Positions 24,635 to 34,325 of a DNA stretch of 64,000 nt are shown piece by piece (positions within the stretch are counted from its first letter, which is position 1; each line of letters opens with the position of its first letter). The translations under genes and the position numbers were made by a program. Origin of the DNA: Neorhizobium sp. SHOUNA12A (GTDB lineage: Bacteria; Pseudomonadota; Alphaproteobacteria; Rhizobiales; Rhizobiaceae); contig NZ_JALBGV010000005.1 in assembly GCF_023006505.1 (NCBI RefSeq), positions 1 through 64,000 of the forward strand, in the 5' to 3' direction. The notes under the pieces are model-generated. The model did not search any database. It was not told where the DNA came from and saw only the letters and a list, made by a program, of their open reading frames with translations.

Positions 24635-24754
24635 GATTAGGTTCCTTGCGCAAGCGACGCCGAGGCGGGAGGATCGGTGGCGCCGAAAAATCAATCCCAG
24701 CGGTTTTGGCAAATCAACCGGACCTCATCAAGTCACGCTGACGAGAGCGGCCTA

Positions 24755-26629
24755 CTACCAGACGACCGGGTGCGTTTCGCCGGTCAGCACGTTGACGAAC
24801 CCCTCAGGCGCCCGCTCCGATGGCGCCACCAGCACCCAGCGCCAGGGCGAACAGGTCAGTGTCGCAAACGACAGCCGCTCCGGGAAGCCCGGCCACCAGC
24901 GCGGCGAAAAGGTCGGCTCGTACATCCAGTCGATCGTCTCGCCGGCTTTGTAGAGCGCCTGCATTTCCGCATCCAGTTCCTCCGCCGAGCGCGCCGTCAT
25001 CAGCCCGCCGACTTCGTAGTGGACGCGGGCGATCACCTTGCCGCCGGAGACCAGCACCCAGCCGCCCTGCTGTTCGGCGAGCGCATTGGCCACCATCGCC
25101 ATCGCCTCGTCCGAGGAGCCAACCACCCAGATATTGTGCTTGTCATGCCCGAGCGTCGAACCGAGCGCGGTATCCGGCGTGCGCGGTCCGGTGCCGAGCC
25201 AGAACATTTTTGACACTTTCGCCTCACCCGAAAACCGGTCGACGATCGAGAATTTCGTGACGTTGCGGTCATGGTCGCGCTGGACTGCGCCATCCCTGAC
25301 CGGCAGTTCCATGGTGATGAAATCGTCCGACCAGTGGAAGGGCCGCAGCAGGGCGGCATTCGCCGCGGCGCGATCCGCCGGCGCCTCGATGCGGAAATCG
25401 GCGGCGGTCACCTGTCGATCGATTTTCACCGTCTTGGTCGCCCATTCCGGCCAATCGATCTTCGGACGCGCGCCGGTAAATGTCCTGCCTTCCGAAACCG
25501 GCGTGCCATCCGCCCAGACCTTGGCGATAGACAGCTTTTCGACGTCGTCGAGCAGCACGATATCCGCAAAACGGCCCGGTGCGATCGACCCGACCCAGGG
25601 CGTCAGCCGCATATGCCGCGCAGGGTTGAGCGTCACGCACTGGATGGCGATTTCCGGCGAAAGGCCGTTCTCGATCGCAAGGCGGACATTGTAGTCCGTC
25701 GCGCCCATCTTCAGCGTATCGGAGGCGCTGCGGTCGTCGGTAACGAAAGCCACCTGCGACCAGTCGGCGAGGTTCTTCTCGATGAGGCCCTTGATCACCT
25801 CCGGCAGCGAATGCGGCCGAAGCTCGATGAACAGCCCGTGCTGCAGCTTCTGCCAGATCTCCTCCAGGAACCAGCCTTCGTGATCGGAGGCAAGGCCGGC
25901 GGCGGCGAAGGCATTGATCGAGGCCAAGTCGCGCAGGCCTGCGCCATGACCCTCGACCACGCCGCGCTGTTCGAAGGTCGCGCCGATCATGCCCCAGAGC
26001 CGGTCGTAGGAGGGGTTTGAGGGATCCGAGATCGACGGCCAGTCCATTACCTCGTCGAGGCCGGCGACCATCAGGCTTTCGCTCATGAACCGCTTCTGCT
26101 CGTCATAACCGAAATAGCCACCGCCCCATTCATAGGCCGTCGGAGGCACGGCCGAGCCCGGCAGCGGGAAGACCTTCATCGGCGAGCCGCGGCGGCGGGC
26201 CTCAAGCCAGAATTCCAGATTGCGGGCGCCGTTGACGTTCGAGAATTCGTGGCTTGCCTCACAGGTCCAGGTGACCCCGTGCGGCATGACGAGCGCCGCT
26301 TCCCATTCCGGCGTCAAATGCGAGCTCTCGATATGCTTGTGCGCCTCGCCGAAACCCGGCACCGCGAAGAGATCGGGCTCGTGACTACGTTCCGCCACCT
26401 CCCCTGCAAAACTGCCCGCCGGTCCCACATAGGCGATCCGCCGTCCCTTGATGACGATCTCCTGGTCCTCGAGCCAGGTCCTGCTGTGGACATCGAGCAA
26501 TCTGCCAACCCTCAGCAGCCGGTCGGCCGGCCGTTTGCCGAGCGCGGTCAGCACCAGGTCCTGGCGGATGCGGACCTCGTCGGCCGCGTTGATCAGCAGG
26601 TCGTCGGGGAGGGGGGCGGAAACTGTCAT
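24755..26629 (-). CDS. ade: Adenine deaminase
   Basis: A 624-residue amidohydrolase-superfamily protein. It has the Ade signature AVPGFGEAHKHIESSHLTP (HxH metal site followed by ESS), the later DDRSASD region, and LNPARHMRL with GSIAPGRFADIVLL. The length and C-terminal domain fit the adenine deaminase family (about 550-620 residues). The enzyme converts adenine to hypoxanthine and ammonia. The Asp that usually precedes HxH is Glu here (GEAHKH), a small departure. The ATG at 26629 fits family starts, but no strong Shine-Dalgarno is visible. It is divergent from the ABC operon beginning at 26898. Confidence 0.85.
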   Translation of the reverse strand: MTVSAPLPDDLLINAADEVRIRQDLVLTALGKRPADRLLRVGRLLDVHSRTWLEDQEIVIKGRRIAYVGPAGSFAGEVAERSHEPDLFAVPGFGEAHKHIESSHLTPEWEAALVMPHGVTWTCEASHEFSNVNGARNLEFWLEARRRGSPMKVFPLPGSAVPPTAYEWGGGYFGYDEQKRFMSESLMVAGLDEVMDWPSISDPSNPSYDRLWGMIGATFEQRGVVEGHGAGLRDLASINAFAAAGLASDHEGWFLEEIWQKLQHGLFIELRPHSLPEVIKGLIEKNLADWSQVAFVTDDRSASDTLKMGATDYNVRLAIENGLSPEIAIQCVTLNPARHMRLTPWVGSIAPGRFADIVLLDDVEKLSIAKVWADGTPVSEGRTFTGARPKIDWPEWATKTVKIDRQVTAADFRIEAPADRAAANAALLRPFHWSDDFITMELPVRDGAVQRDHDRNVTKFSIVDRFSGEAKVSKMFWLGTGPRTPDTALGSTLGHDKHNIWVVGSSDEAMAMVANALAEQQGGWVLVSGGKVIARVHYEVGGLMTARSAEELDAEMQALYKAGETIDWMYEPTFSPRWWPGFPERLSFATLTCSPWRWVLVAPSERAPEGFVNVLTGETHPVVW

Positions 26630-26897
26630 CGGAGGAATGCCTGTCGGTTCTGATCGCCGGACCCTAAAGACGATGCCCGGATGTGTAAACCATCGCAAAC
26701 CGTGCATCGGCCGCCACGTGAGGCCCGAAATCAACCTCCAGTATGAGATGGTTCAAGCCTAAAGAAATTTGGTTCTTGACTGCATATGCCTAATAATTGG
26801 GCTTGCGGCCGGGCCGTTCAAAAAATAGTATCACCCCCAATTCCCGGGGGTGTCCCAGGGGAGCATCAACGCCGCTTTCGCAAAAGGACCCCGCCTC
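26630..26897. promoter_or_regulatory. Divergent promoter region with a 5'-UTR hairpin
   Basis: A 268-base gap between adenine deaminase (minus) and the ABC operon (plus). On the plus strand TTGGTT and TAATAA are spaced by 16 bases around 26770-26797, a plausible promoter. At 26832-26852, CACCCCC and GGGGGTG form a 7-bp stem with a 7-base loop in the presumed leader, 45 bases before the start codon. This could modulate translation. No known riboswitch consensus is recognisable. Confidence 0.45.
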
Positions 26898-27938
26898 ATG
26901 AAGGCCACTCGTTTCACCCAATTGGCAACCCTTGCTCTCCTGGCGACGCTCGGCGGCACGGCAACGGCAAGTGCCCAGTCGAAGACTCTCACCATTTCCT
27001 GGTGGGGCTACAACGGCGAGAAGATGACCGCCAACATCATCGACCCGTTCAAGAAGATCTGCGGCTGCGACATCGTTTTCGAAACCGGCAACAATGCCGA
27101 CCGCCTCAACAAGCTGAAGCTGCGCGACGGCAAGGGCGTCGATGTCATCTATCTGACCGACAGCTTCTCGCAGCTTGGCATCGAGCAGGGCCTCTTCCAG
27201 CCGGTCGATTCCGCGAAGATCCCGAACCTCTCCGAGATCTACGAACTCGGCCGCGCGCCGCAGGGCAAATACGGCCCGGCCTATACGATCGGCCGTATCG
27301 GCCTCGTCTACGATTCGGCCAAGGTGAACCCTCCGGTCACCTCCTGGAACGATCTGTGGCGCCCGGACCTGAAGAGCTCGGTTTCGCTTCCGGGCATCAC
27401 CACCACGGCCGGCCCGATGGTCGTGGTGCAGGCCGGCAAACATGCCGGCGTCGATCCCTATGCCAGCACCGACAAGGCGTTCGAAGCCGTCGAAACCCTG
27501 AAGCCGAACGTCGTCAAGAACTACAATACCGGCTCCGAACTGGTGAATTTGATCTCGACCGGCGAAGTGCGCGTCGCAATCGGCCAGGATTTCACGCTCG
27601 CCTCCATGCAGGCGGCGGTGAAGACCATGACCTGGGCGAAGCTCAAGGATGGCGATATCGCCACGTTGAACACCGTCAACATTCCGAAGGGTTCAACAAA
27701 CGTCGAACTGGCTCACCAGTTCATCAACTTCATCCTGTCGAAGGACGTGCAGCAGAAGGAAGCCGAGCAGGGCGTCGATGCGCCGATCTCCACCAAGGTC
27801 CAGCTCACGCCGGACCAGGCGAAGATCTGGACCTACGGTGCCGATCAGGTTTCCAGCCTGAGCCGTGTCGACTACGCCAAGATGAACGCCGCGAAGACCG
27901 ATTGGATCGACCGCTGGAACGAGGTTTTCGGCAAGTAA
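26898..27938 (+). CDS. ABC transporter substrate-binding protein (polyamine/thiamine/iron type)
   Basis: A 346-residue periplasmic binding protein. It has a Sec signal (MKATRFTQLATLALLATLGG to ATASAQ) and a mature start KTLTISWWGYNGEK. Features such as YTIGRIGLVYDSAKV, SWNDLW and AHQFINFILS are typical of the PotD/ThiB/FbpA-like superfamily. AAAGGA lies nine bases before the ATG at 26898. A strong stem-loop follows the gene (27981-28007), probably raising its expression over the permeases. The ligand is not determinable; divergence from adenine deaminase is suggestive only. Confidence 0.88.
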   Translation: MKATRFTQLATLALLATLGGTATASAQSKTLTISWWGYNGEKMTANIIDPFKKICGCDIVFETGNNADRLNKLKLRDGKGVDVIYLTDSFSQLGIEQGLFQPVDSAKIPNLSEIYELGRAPQGKYGPAYTIGRIGLVYDSAKVNPPVTSWNDLWRPDLKSSVSLPGITTTAGPMVVVQAGKHAGVDPYASTDKAFEAVETLKPNVVKNYNTGSELVNLISTGEVRVAIGQDFTLASMQAAVKTMTWAKLKDGDIATLNTVNIPKGSTNVELAHQFINFILSKDVQQKEAEQGVDAPISTKVQLTPDQAKIWTYGADQVSSLSRVDYAKMNAAKTDWIDRWNEVFGK

Positions 27939-27980
27939 TCCCGGATGTCGCCTGACCGGCCACATGGTTGAAATGAAAAC

Positions 27981-28007
27981 GGAGCGCCGCTATCAACGCG
28001 GCGCTCC
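27981..28007 (+). promoter_or_regulatory. Intra-operon mRNA hairpin after the binding-protein gene
   Basis: GGAGCGCCGC (27981-27990) pairs perfectly with GCGGCGCTCC (27998-28007) around the 7-base loop TATCAAC. The short following TGCCTTT gives a weak terminator-like tail. Such hairpins between SBP and permease genes typically stabilise the SBP message and cut read-through. Confidence 0.7.
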
Positions 28008-28028
28008 TGCCTTTGAGAGAGACTGTCG

Positions 28029-28853
28029 ATGAACAAGTTTGCCAGATGGAGTTTGACGTTGCCGGCGACGATCGCCGTCGTCCTGCTTCTGGTCATCCCC
28101 GTCGTTCTGACGATCGCCACCACGTTCGGCGAGGCGGGCGGGCCGTTCTCCACTTATGCGGCCTTCTTCAAGAGCGGCTTCCGCATGGCGGTTCTCTACC
28201 GCACCCTTCAGATCGCATTGATCACCACGGGCATCTCGCTCGTGGTCGGTTTCATCACAGCTTACGTCATCGCCCAGATGCCGGGACGGTTGAAGAGCAT
28301 CATGATCGTCGCCGCAGTCTTTCCGCTGCTGACCGGCGTCGTCGTCCGCTCTTTCGCCTGGCTGATCATCCTCGGCAAGAACGGCATCATCAACAATGTC
28401 CTGATGTCGGTCGGACTGATCAGCGAGCCCCTGTCGATGCTCTACACGCAAGGCTCGGTCATCGTTGCGATGGTCTATCTGTTCGTACCGCTGATGATCC
28501 TGACACTGGTCGGTGTGCTTGAGGGAATCCCGCGCGACCTCATCGAGGCGGCCACCTCGCTCGGCGCCCGGCCGATCCCGACCTTCCTCCAGGTCATCCT
28601 GCCGCTCGCAGCTCCTGGCCTCATTGTCGGCGCGGTGCTGGTCTTTACCGGCAGCTTCACCTCCTATGCGACACCGCAGCTTCTCGGTGGCGAAAAGCAG
28701 ATGATGATGGGCACGTTCCTCTATCAGCGCGCCATGGTGACCTTCGATTGGGTCGGCGCCTCGACGATCGCCGCCATCATGGTGGTCATAACCATCGGCG
28801 TCGTGCTCATCATGAGCCGCATGGCACGCCGTCTCAACCCGATGGCAGTCTGA
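28029..28853 (+). CDS. ABC transporter permease, PotB-like
   Basis: A 274-residue permease with six predicted helices, starting WSLTLPATIAVVLLLVIPVV. It has a coupling loop IEAATSLGARPIPTFLQVILP. It forms the membrane channel with the next gene product. Its stop overlaps the next start codon (TGATG, 28851-28855), so the two permeases are translationally coupled. Confidence 0.9.
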   Translation: MNKFARWSLTLPATIAVVLLLVIPVVLTIATTFGEAGGPFSTYAAFFKSGFRMAVLYRTLQIALITTGISLVVGFITAYVIAQMPGRLKSIMIVAAVFPLLTGVVVRSFAWLIILGKNGIINNVLMSVGLISEPLSMLYTQGSVIVAMVYLFVPLMILTLVGVLEGIPRDLIEAATSLGARPIPTFLQVILPLAAPGLIVGAVLVFTGSFTSYATPQLLGGEKQMMMGTFLYQRAMVTFDWVGASTIAAIMVVITIGVVLIMSRMARRLNPMAV

Positions 28854-29641
28854 TGGCGACGCGTATTCATCCCCTGCTCGGCGCTTTCGCCATTCTCGTC
28901 TTTTTCTTCCTGCTCGCGCCGCTGGTGATCATCGTCGGCGCGGCCCTCAGCGACACGACATTCCTCACTTTCCCGCCACAGGGACTGACGTTGCGCTGGT
29001 TCGCCAACATCTTCCAGATCGAGGCTTTTCGGCGCACGGCGATTACCAGCCTGCAAGTCGCCATCCTCGGCACCGGCCTATCGCTGCTGATCGGCATTCC
29101 GGCGGCCTATGCGCTGAACCGTTATAGGGTCGAGCTGCCGCGCTGGCTCTCGACGCTGTTCGTGCTGCCGATCCTGGTGCCGGAAATCGTCTTCGGCTTC
29201 GCGCTCTTGAAGTCGATCACGATAGGCCTCGGCCTGCCGGTCTTCATCAGCCTCGTCGTCGGCCATGCGTTACTCATCCTGCCCTATTCGGTGCGCGTCG
29301 TCGGCGCCAGCCTCGCCTCCTTCGATTTCTCGATCGAGGAGGCCGCGAGAAGCCTCGGCTGCCCGCCGCTCAAGACCTTCATGACCGTGGTGCTGCCGAA
29401 CATCCGTGCCGGGGTCATCGCCGCCTTCATCCTGGCCTTCATTACCTCCATCAACGACGTCTCGGTCTCGGTCTTCCTGACCGGACCCGGCATTTCGACG
29501 CTGCCGATCCAGATTCTCGCGCATATGGAGCAGTTCTTCGACCCGACGATCGCTTCCGTTTCCGTGCTTCTGATGCTGGTGACCGTCGGCGTCATGGCGA
29601 TCGTCGAAGCGACGCTCGGCCTCACATTCCTCACCAAGTAG
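28853..29641 (+). CDS. ABC transporter permease, PotC-like
   Basis: A 262-residue permease. The first helix is AILVFFFLLAPLVIIVGAA, and the coupling loop is EEAARSLGCPPLKTFMTVVLP. ITSINDVSVSVFLTGPG matches the conserved PotC/FbpB-like membrane region. The ATG at 28853 follows from the overlap with the upstream stop; a longer frame upstream would read through the other permease gene. Partner of 28029-28853. Confidence 0.9.
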   Translation: MATRIHPLLGAFAILVFFFLLAPLVIIVGAALSDTTFLTFPPQGLTLRWFANIFQIEAFRRTAITSLQVAILGTGLSLLIGIPAAYALNRYRVELPRWLSTLFVLPILVPEIVFGFALLKSITIGLGLPVFISLVVGHALLILPYSVRVVGASLASFDFSIEEAARSLGCPPLKTFMTVVLPNIRAGVIAAFILAFITSINDVSVSVFLTGPGISTLPIQILAHMEQFFDPTIASVSVLLMLVTVGVMAIVEATLGLTFLTK

Positions 29642-29647
29642 GTTCCC

Positions 29648-30706
29648 GTGACCGTATCTCTGACCATCGAAAACCTCTCCGCCCACTACGGAACCACCCA
29701 GGTTCTGAAAGACCTGTCGATTTCCGTTGCCGCCGGTGAACTGGTGTCGCTGCTCGGCTCCAGCGGCTGCGGCAAGACGACGACGCTGCGTCTGGTGGCG
29801 GGTTTCCTGCAGCCGACCAGCGGCCGGATCAGGCTCGGCGACCGCGATCTGACGACGCTCCCCGCTCATGCACGCGATATCGGCCTCGTGTTCCAGAACT
29901 ATGCGCTTTTCCCGCACCTGACCGTGCTCGATAACGTCGCCTTCGGCCTGAAGCAGCGTGGCCTTTCCAAACCGGACCGGGCCAAGCGGGCGATGGCGAT
30001 GCTGGAGCGCGTCGGTCTCGCGCCGCTCGCCGACCGCCTGCCTGCAGCGCTGTCCGGCGGCCAGAAACAGCGCGTCGCGCTCGCCCGGGCTCTCGTCATT
30101 GAGCCGCCGCTCCTGATGTTCGACGAGCCGCTCTCCAACCTCGATGCCAAGCTCAGGATCGACATGCGCGTCGAGATCCGCCAGCTGCAGCGCGCCAACG
30201 GCACCACATCGCTCTACGTCACCCACGATCAGGAAGAAGCGTTTTCGATCTCCGATCGCGTCGCGATCATGAATGCCGGCCGCATCCTGCAGCTCGACAC
30301 GCCGGAGGTGCTCTACCAGAAGCCGGCCAGCGCCTTCGTCGCCCGCTTCGTCGGCTTCGAAAACCTGATCCGCATGAAGGTCATTGAGCGCCAGTCGGCC
30401 ATCGTCGCCGCCGAGGCTGCAGGCGGCACGCGGCTTCATCTTTCCCAGGACCTGTTCGGCCCGATCAAGGACGATTTCATCCTGGCCTGCCGCGCCGATG
30501 GGCTTGCGGTCCGCCGCGAGGGCGAAGGCATTCCGGCGGTGCTCGGGACGCGCACCTATCTCGGTCGTGCCTATCAATACAAATGCGAAACCGCTGCCGG
30601 CGAAATCACCGCCAATGGCCCGCTTTCCGACCCGCTGGATGCCGGCGCAAGGGCAGTCCTCGCGCCGCTGCCGGAACAGTGCTGCATCCTCGATCCGGAA
30701 GACTGA
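29648..30706 (+). CDS. ABC transporter ATP-binding protein
   Basis: A 352-residue ATPase with Walker A GSSGCGKT (37-44), Q-loop VFQNYALFPHL, signature LSGGQKQR, Walker B LLMFDEP, SNLDAKLR and switch His in YVTHDQEEA. The C-terminal TOBE-like region runs from about residue 240. It starts with GTG at 29648, six bases after the permease stop. It energises the importer whose other parts are at 26898-29641. A short gap then leads to the FNR box of fixN. Confidence 0.92.
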   Translation: MTVSLTIENLSAHYGTTQVLKDLSISVAAGELVSLLGSSGCGKTTTLRLVAGFLQPTSGRIRLGDRDLTTLPAHARDIGLVFQNYALFPHLTVLDNVAFGLKQRGLSKPDRAKRAMAMLERVGLAPLADRLPAALSGGQKQRVALARALVIEPPLLMFDEPLSNLDAKLRIDMRVEIRQLQRANGTTSLYVTHDQEEAFSISDRVAIMNAGRILQLDTPEVLYQKPASAFVARFVGFENLIRMKVIERQSAIVAAEAAGGTRLHLSQDLFGPIKDDFILACRADGLAVRREGEGIPAVLGTRTYLGRAYQYKCETAAGEITANGPLSDPLDAGARAVLAPLPEQCCILDPED

Positions 30707-30746
30707 GCCGGTAATAACATAAGCATGGAGCCGTTTGGGCGGGGCG

Positions 30747-30760
30747 TTGACGCAGGTCAA
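30747..30760 (+). promoter_or_regulatory. FNR/FixK box upstream of fixNOQP
   Basis: TTGACGCAGGTCAA matches the anaerobox TTGAT-N4-ATCAA with one symmetric change in each half-site (TTGAC/GTCAA). It lies 84 bases before the fixN ATG. FixK or FnrN should bind here and activate the operon under low oxygen. Confidence 0.88.
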
Positions 30761-30843
30761 ACCCCCGGCGCGGTCCGTATGTCAGCACATCATGGTCACA
30801 ATCCTTCAACCGGCAGCGCATTTGCGCTGTGAGGCCAAAGACC

Positions 30844-32469
30844 ATGAATTACGTCTCAGAAACACTCTGGCTGGCAATCGGCACCTTCCTGGCGTTGCTC
30901 GCCGCCGCTTATACCCATGACAGCCTGTTTGCAGCCCATATGTGGGTCCTGTTCTTCGTGCTGTTGATCAGCACGGTCGTTTTGACGCGCAGGATTTCCT
31001 TCGCGCCGCGGGCGTCTGCGATAAGCCTGCCGTCAAAATCCGAATATTTCGACGAGGTGGTGAAATACGGCACCATCGCCACGGTTTTCTGGGGTGTCGT
31101 CGGTTTTCTGGTCGGCGTCGTCATCGCCCTCCAACTTGCCTTTCCGGACCTGAACATCGAACCCTGGTTCAATTTCGGCCGCCTGCGGCCGCTGCACACA
31201 TCCGGTGTCGTCTTCGCCTTTGGCGGCAATGCGCTGATCGCCACGTCCCTCTTCGTGGTCCAGCGCACCTGTCGGGCCCGCCTTTTCGGCGGCAATCTCG
31301 CCTGGTATGTGTTCTGGGGCTATCAGCTCTTCATCGTCATGGCCGCGACCGGCTATCTGCTCGGCATCACGCAGGGTCGAGAGTATGCCGAACCGGAATG
31401 GTATGTGGACCTCTTCCTGACCGTCGTCTGGGTCGCTTATCTCGTCGTTTTCCTCGGCACGATCCTGAAGCGCAAGGAGCCGCATATCTACGTGGCCAAC
31501 TGGTTCTATCTCGCCTTCATCGTGACGATCGCCATGCTGCATGTGGTGAATAACCTCGCGGTCCCGGTCTCCTTCCTCGGCGTGAAGAGCTATTCGGCCT
31601 TTTCGGGCGTGCAGGATGCGCTGACCCAGTGGTGGTACGGCCATAACGCTGTCGGGTTCTTCCTGACCGCGGGCTTCCTCGGCATGATGTACTATTTCGT
31701 GCCGAAGCAGGTCAATCGTCCGGTCTATTCCTACCGGCTGTCGATCATCCACTTCTGGGCGCTGATCTTCCTCTATATTTGGGCAGGCCCGCACCACCTG
31801 CATTACACCGCGCTGCCCGACTGGGCGCAGACGCTCGGCATGGTCTTCTCGATCATGCTCTGGATGCCCTCCTGGGGCGGTATGATCAACGGCCTGATGA
31901 CGCTCTCGGGCGCCTGGGACAAGATCCGCACCGACCCGATCGTCCGCATGATGATCATCGCCATCGCCTTCTATGGCATGTCGACCTTCGAGGGTCCGAT
32001 GATGTCGATCAAGGCCGTCAATTCGCTCAGCCACTATACGGACTGGACGATCGGCCACGTGCATTCCGGCGCACTCGGCTGGGTCGGCATGATCACCTTC
32101 GGCGCCGTCTATTACATGACGCCCAAGCTCTGGAACCGCGAGCGTCTCTATAGCCTCGACCTCGTCAACTGGCACTTCTGGCTCGCCACCCTCGGCATCG
32201 TCGTCTACGCCGCCGTCATGTGGGTCGCGGGCGTGCAACAGGGCCTGATGTGGCGCGAATACGACAACCAGGGTTTCCTCGTCTATTCCTTCGCGGAAAC
32301 CGTCGCGGCGATGTTCCCCTACTACCTGCTGCGTGCGGTCGGCGGCGCCATGTATCTCGCTGGTGGGCTCATCATGGCCTTCAACGTCACCATGACCATC
32401 CTCGGTTACCAGCGGCAGGAGAGGGTTCGGGGCGGTATATCCCCCGCCGCTCTCCAGCCGGCCGAATAA
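30844..32469 (+). CDS. fixN: cbb3-type cytochrome c oxidase subunit I
   Basis: A 541-residue polytopic protein with about 12-14 helices, the catalytic subunit CcoN/FixN carrying low-spin haem b and the haem b3-CuB centre. Conserved segments include [20 protein letters not shown] with a haem-ligand His, [20 protein letters not shown] with a CuB-ligand His, [17 protein letters not shown] with the His pair, and [17 protein letters not shown] with the haem ligands. It reduces O2 at high affinity in microaerobic cells. The ATG at 30844 opens fixNOQP, preceded by an FNR box at 30747. Confidence 0.97.
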   Translation: MNYVSETLWLAIGTFLALLAAAYTHDSLFAAHMWVLFFVLLISTVVLTRRISFAPRASAISLPSKSEYFDEVVKYGTIATVFWGVVGFLVGVVIALQLAFPDLNIEPWFNFGRLRPLHTSGVVFAFGGNALIATSLFVVQRTCRARLFGGNLAWYVFWGYQLFIVMAATGYLLGITQGREYAEPEWYVDLFLTVVWVAYLVVFLGTILKRKEPHIYVANWFYLAFIVTIAMLHVVNNLAVPVSFLGVKSYSAFSGVQDALTQWWYGHNAVGFFLTAGFLGMMYYFVPKQVNRPVYSYRLSIIHFWALIFLYIWAGPHHLHYTALPDWAQTLGMVFSIMLWMPSWGGMINGLMTLSGAWDKIRTDPIVRMMIIAIAFYGMSTFEGPMMSIKAVNSLSHYTDWTIGHVHSGALGWVGMITFGAVYYMTPKLWNRERLYSLDLVNWHFWLATLGIVVYAAVMWVAGVQQGLMWREYDNQGFLVYSFAETVAAMFPYYLLRAVGGAMYLAGGLIMAFNVTMTILGYQRQERVRGGISPAALQPAE

Positions 32470-32481
32470 GGAGGGATACCC

Positions 32482-33213
32482 ATGTCCATTCTCGACAAAC
32501 ATTACTTCATCGAACGCAATGCGACCCTGCTTCTGGTCGGTTCGCTGCTCGTCGTCTCGATCGGCGGCATCGTGGAAATCGCACCGCTCTTCTATCTCGA
32601 AAACACCATCGAGAAGGTGGAAGGCATGCGGCCCTATTCGCCGCTCGAACTGGCCGGGCGCGACATCTATATCCGCGAAGGCTGTTATCTCTGCCACAGC
32701 CAGATGATCCGCCCCTTCCGCGACGAGGTGGAGCGTTACGGTCACTACAGTCTGGCGGCCGAATCCATGTACGACCACCCGTTCCAGTGGGGATCGAAAC
32801 GCACAGGGCCAGACCTTGCCCGCGTCGGCGACCGTTATTCGAACGAATGGCACGTGCAGCATCTGACCGAACCGCGCGACGTCGTCCCGGAATCGGTGAT
32901 GCCGAGCTATTCCTTCCTCAAGACGACGCCGCTCAAGGTTACGGATGTTTCCATGAATCTGAAGGCGAACCGTGCCGTCGGCGTTCCCTATTCGGACGAG
33001 ATGATCGCAAGCGCCAAGGCGGATCTGGCCGCCCAGGCGGATCCGAATGCGGATACATCCGGTCTGCTTGCCCGCTATCCCAAGGCTAAGGTCGGCGATT
33101 TCGACGGCAACGCCCAGAGCCTCACCGAAATGGACGCGCTGGTCGCCTATCTGCAGATGCTCGGCACGCTGGTCGATTTCTCGACCTATGACGATGCCGC
33201 CGGTTACCGCTGA
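32482..33213 (+). CDS. fixO: cbb3-type cytochrome c oxidase subunit II, monohaem cytochrome c
   Basis: A 243-residue membrane-anchored cytochrome c (CcoO/FixO). One N-terminal helix ([21 protein letters not shown]) precedes the periplasmic domain. A single haem-binding motif CYLCH spans residues 68-72, followed by [15 protein letters not shown], characteristic of the family; a Met ligand follows further on. It passes electrons from FixP to FixN. It starts 12 bases after fixN with GGAGGG as ribosome site. Confidence 0.97.
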   Translation: MSILDKHYFIERNATLLLVGSLLVVSIGGIVEIAPLFYLENTIEKVEGMRPYSPLELAGRDIYIREGCYLCHSQMIRPFRDEVERYGHYSLAAESMYDHPFQWGSKRTGPDLARVGDRYSNEWHVQHLTEPRDVVPESVMPSYSFLKTTPLKVTDVSMNLKANRAVGVPYSDEMIASAKADLAAQADPNADTSGLLARYPKAKVGDFDGNAQSLTEMDALVAYLQMLGTLVDFSTYDDAAGYR

Positions 33214-33225
33214 AGGGACAAGATC

Positions 33226-33378
33226 ATGGAATTCTACACGGCCATGCGCCACTTCGCCGATAGCTGGGGTCTGCTCGCCATGACCCTGTTCTTCCTCGGC
33301 GTTCTCGTCTTCACCTTGCGCCCCGGCGGAAAAGCCTCTGCAGACGAGGCCGCGCAGATCCCTCTGAAGGAGGATTGA
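33226..33378 (+). CDS. fixQ: cbb3-type oxidase small subunit FixQ/CcoQ
   Basis: A 50-residue protein, MEFYTAMRHFADSW at the start, one transmembrane helix (LLAMTLFFLGVLVFTLRP) and a short acidic cytoplasmic tail ending LKED. Length and topology match CcoQ, which stabilises the cbb3 complex under oxygen exposure. It lies between fixO (12 bases) and fixP (2 bases). It was found by direct translation because it is short. Confidence 0.95.
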   Translation: MEFYTAMRHFADSWGLLAMTLFFLGVLVFTLRPGGKASADEAAQIPLKED

Positions 33379-33380
33379 AC

Positions 33381-34244
33381 ATGGCGGAAAAACATATCGA
33401 CGAATTGAGCGGCATAGAGACCACCGGCCACGAATGGGACGGCATCCGCGAACTCAACAACCCGCTGCCGCGCTGGTGGCTCTGGACCTTCTACGCCTGC
33501 ATTCTTTGGGCGATCGGTTATGCGATCGCCTATCCGTCCATTCCTCTCCTCACCAATGCGACAAAAGGCCTGCTTGGATATTCGAGCCGCGCCGAGTTTG
33601 CAGCCGATCTCAACGGTGCGAAGATTGCCCAGGGCGGCATCCTGGAGAAGATCTCGACCTCTTCGCTGGAAGACATCGTCGCCGATCCGCAGCTCAACCA
33701 GTTCGCAACGGCCGGCGGCGCCGCGGCTTTCCGCGTCAACTGTACCCCGTGTCACGGCACGGGTGCGACCGGCGGACGGGGTTATCCTAACCTCAACGAC
33801 GACGACTGGCTTTGGGGTGGCGATATCAACGCCCTCTACCAGACGATCGCCCATGGCATCCGTGATCCTGCCGACGGGGAGACCCGCATCTCCGAAATGC
33901 CGGCCTTTACCGACATGCTGAAGCAGGACGAGGTGCGCCAGGTCGCCGCCTACGTGGTGAGCCTTACCGGAACCCCGCGCGATCCATCGATGGTCGAGCC
34001 CGGAAAACAGCTCTTTGCCGACAATTGTGTCGCGTGCCACGGTGAAAAGGCCGAGGGCAAACGGGACCTCGGCGCGCCGAGCCTTGCCGACGCCATCTGG
34101 CTGAAGGTTCACGGAGAAGCGGAGATTGCCAGACAGATCCAGACCCCGAAACACGGCGTCATGCCAGCCTGGCAAGGCCGCTTGGGCGACGTGGCCGTGA
34201 AGCAGCTCACGGTCTACATCCACTCGCTCGGCGGCGGGGAATAA
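33381..34244 (+). CDS. fixP: cbb3-type cytochrome c oxidase subunit III, dihaem cytochrome c
   Basis: A 287-residue CcoP/FixP subunit. The N-terminus (HEWDGIRELNNPLPRWW) leads into one membrane helix (about residues 33-53). Two cytochrome c domains follow with haem motifs CTPCH (121-125) and CVACH (216-220). It takes electrons from the bc1 complex via soluble cytochrome and hands them to FixO. It has a GGAGG ribosome site and is last in fixNOQP, followed by a terminator at 34274. Confidence 0.97.
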   Translation: MAEKHIDELSGIETTGHEWDGIRELNNPLPRWWLWTFYACILWAIGYAIAYPSIPLLTNATKGLLGYSSRAEFAADLNGAKIAQGGILEKISTSSLEDIVADPQLNQFATAGGAAAFRVNCTPCHGTGATGGRGYPNLNDDDWLWGGDINALYQTIAHGIRDPADGETRISEMPAFTDMLKQDEVRQVAAYVVSLTGTPRDPSMVEPGKQLFADNCVACHGEKAEGKRDLGAPSLADAIWLKVHGEAEIARQIQTPKHGVMPAWQGRLGDVAVKQLTVYIHSLGGGE

Positions 34245-34273
34245 GAATAACCGTTGCTCCATTCGATCTGACG

Positions 34274-34310
34274 AACGGCCGCCTGTCTGTCATCAGCGGG
34301 CGGCCGTTTT
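34274..34310 (+). terminator. Rho-independent terminator of fixNOQP
   Basis: AACGGCCGCC (34274-34283) pairs with GGCGGCCGTT (34299-34308) around a 15-base loop and ends in TTTT. It begins 30 bases after the fixP stop and just before the FNR box of the next operon. Confidence 0.85.
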
Positions 34311-34325
34311 GTCACATCGGCGCGG

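Noticed and set aside
26630-26897. Riboswitch (thiamine or purine) before the ABC operon
   Set aside because: There is a simple hairpin but none of the conserved core motifs of these riboswitches.
31033-33252. A 739-codon open frame on the minus strand
   Set aside because: It is antisense to fixN and fixO, which are unmistakable; composition is that of a shadow frame.
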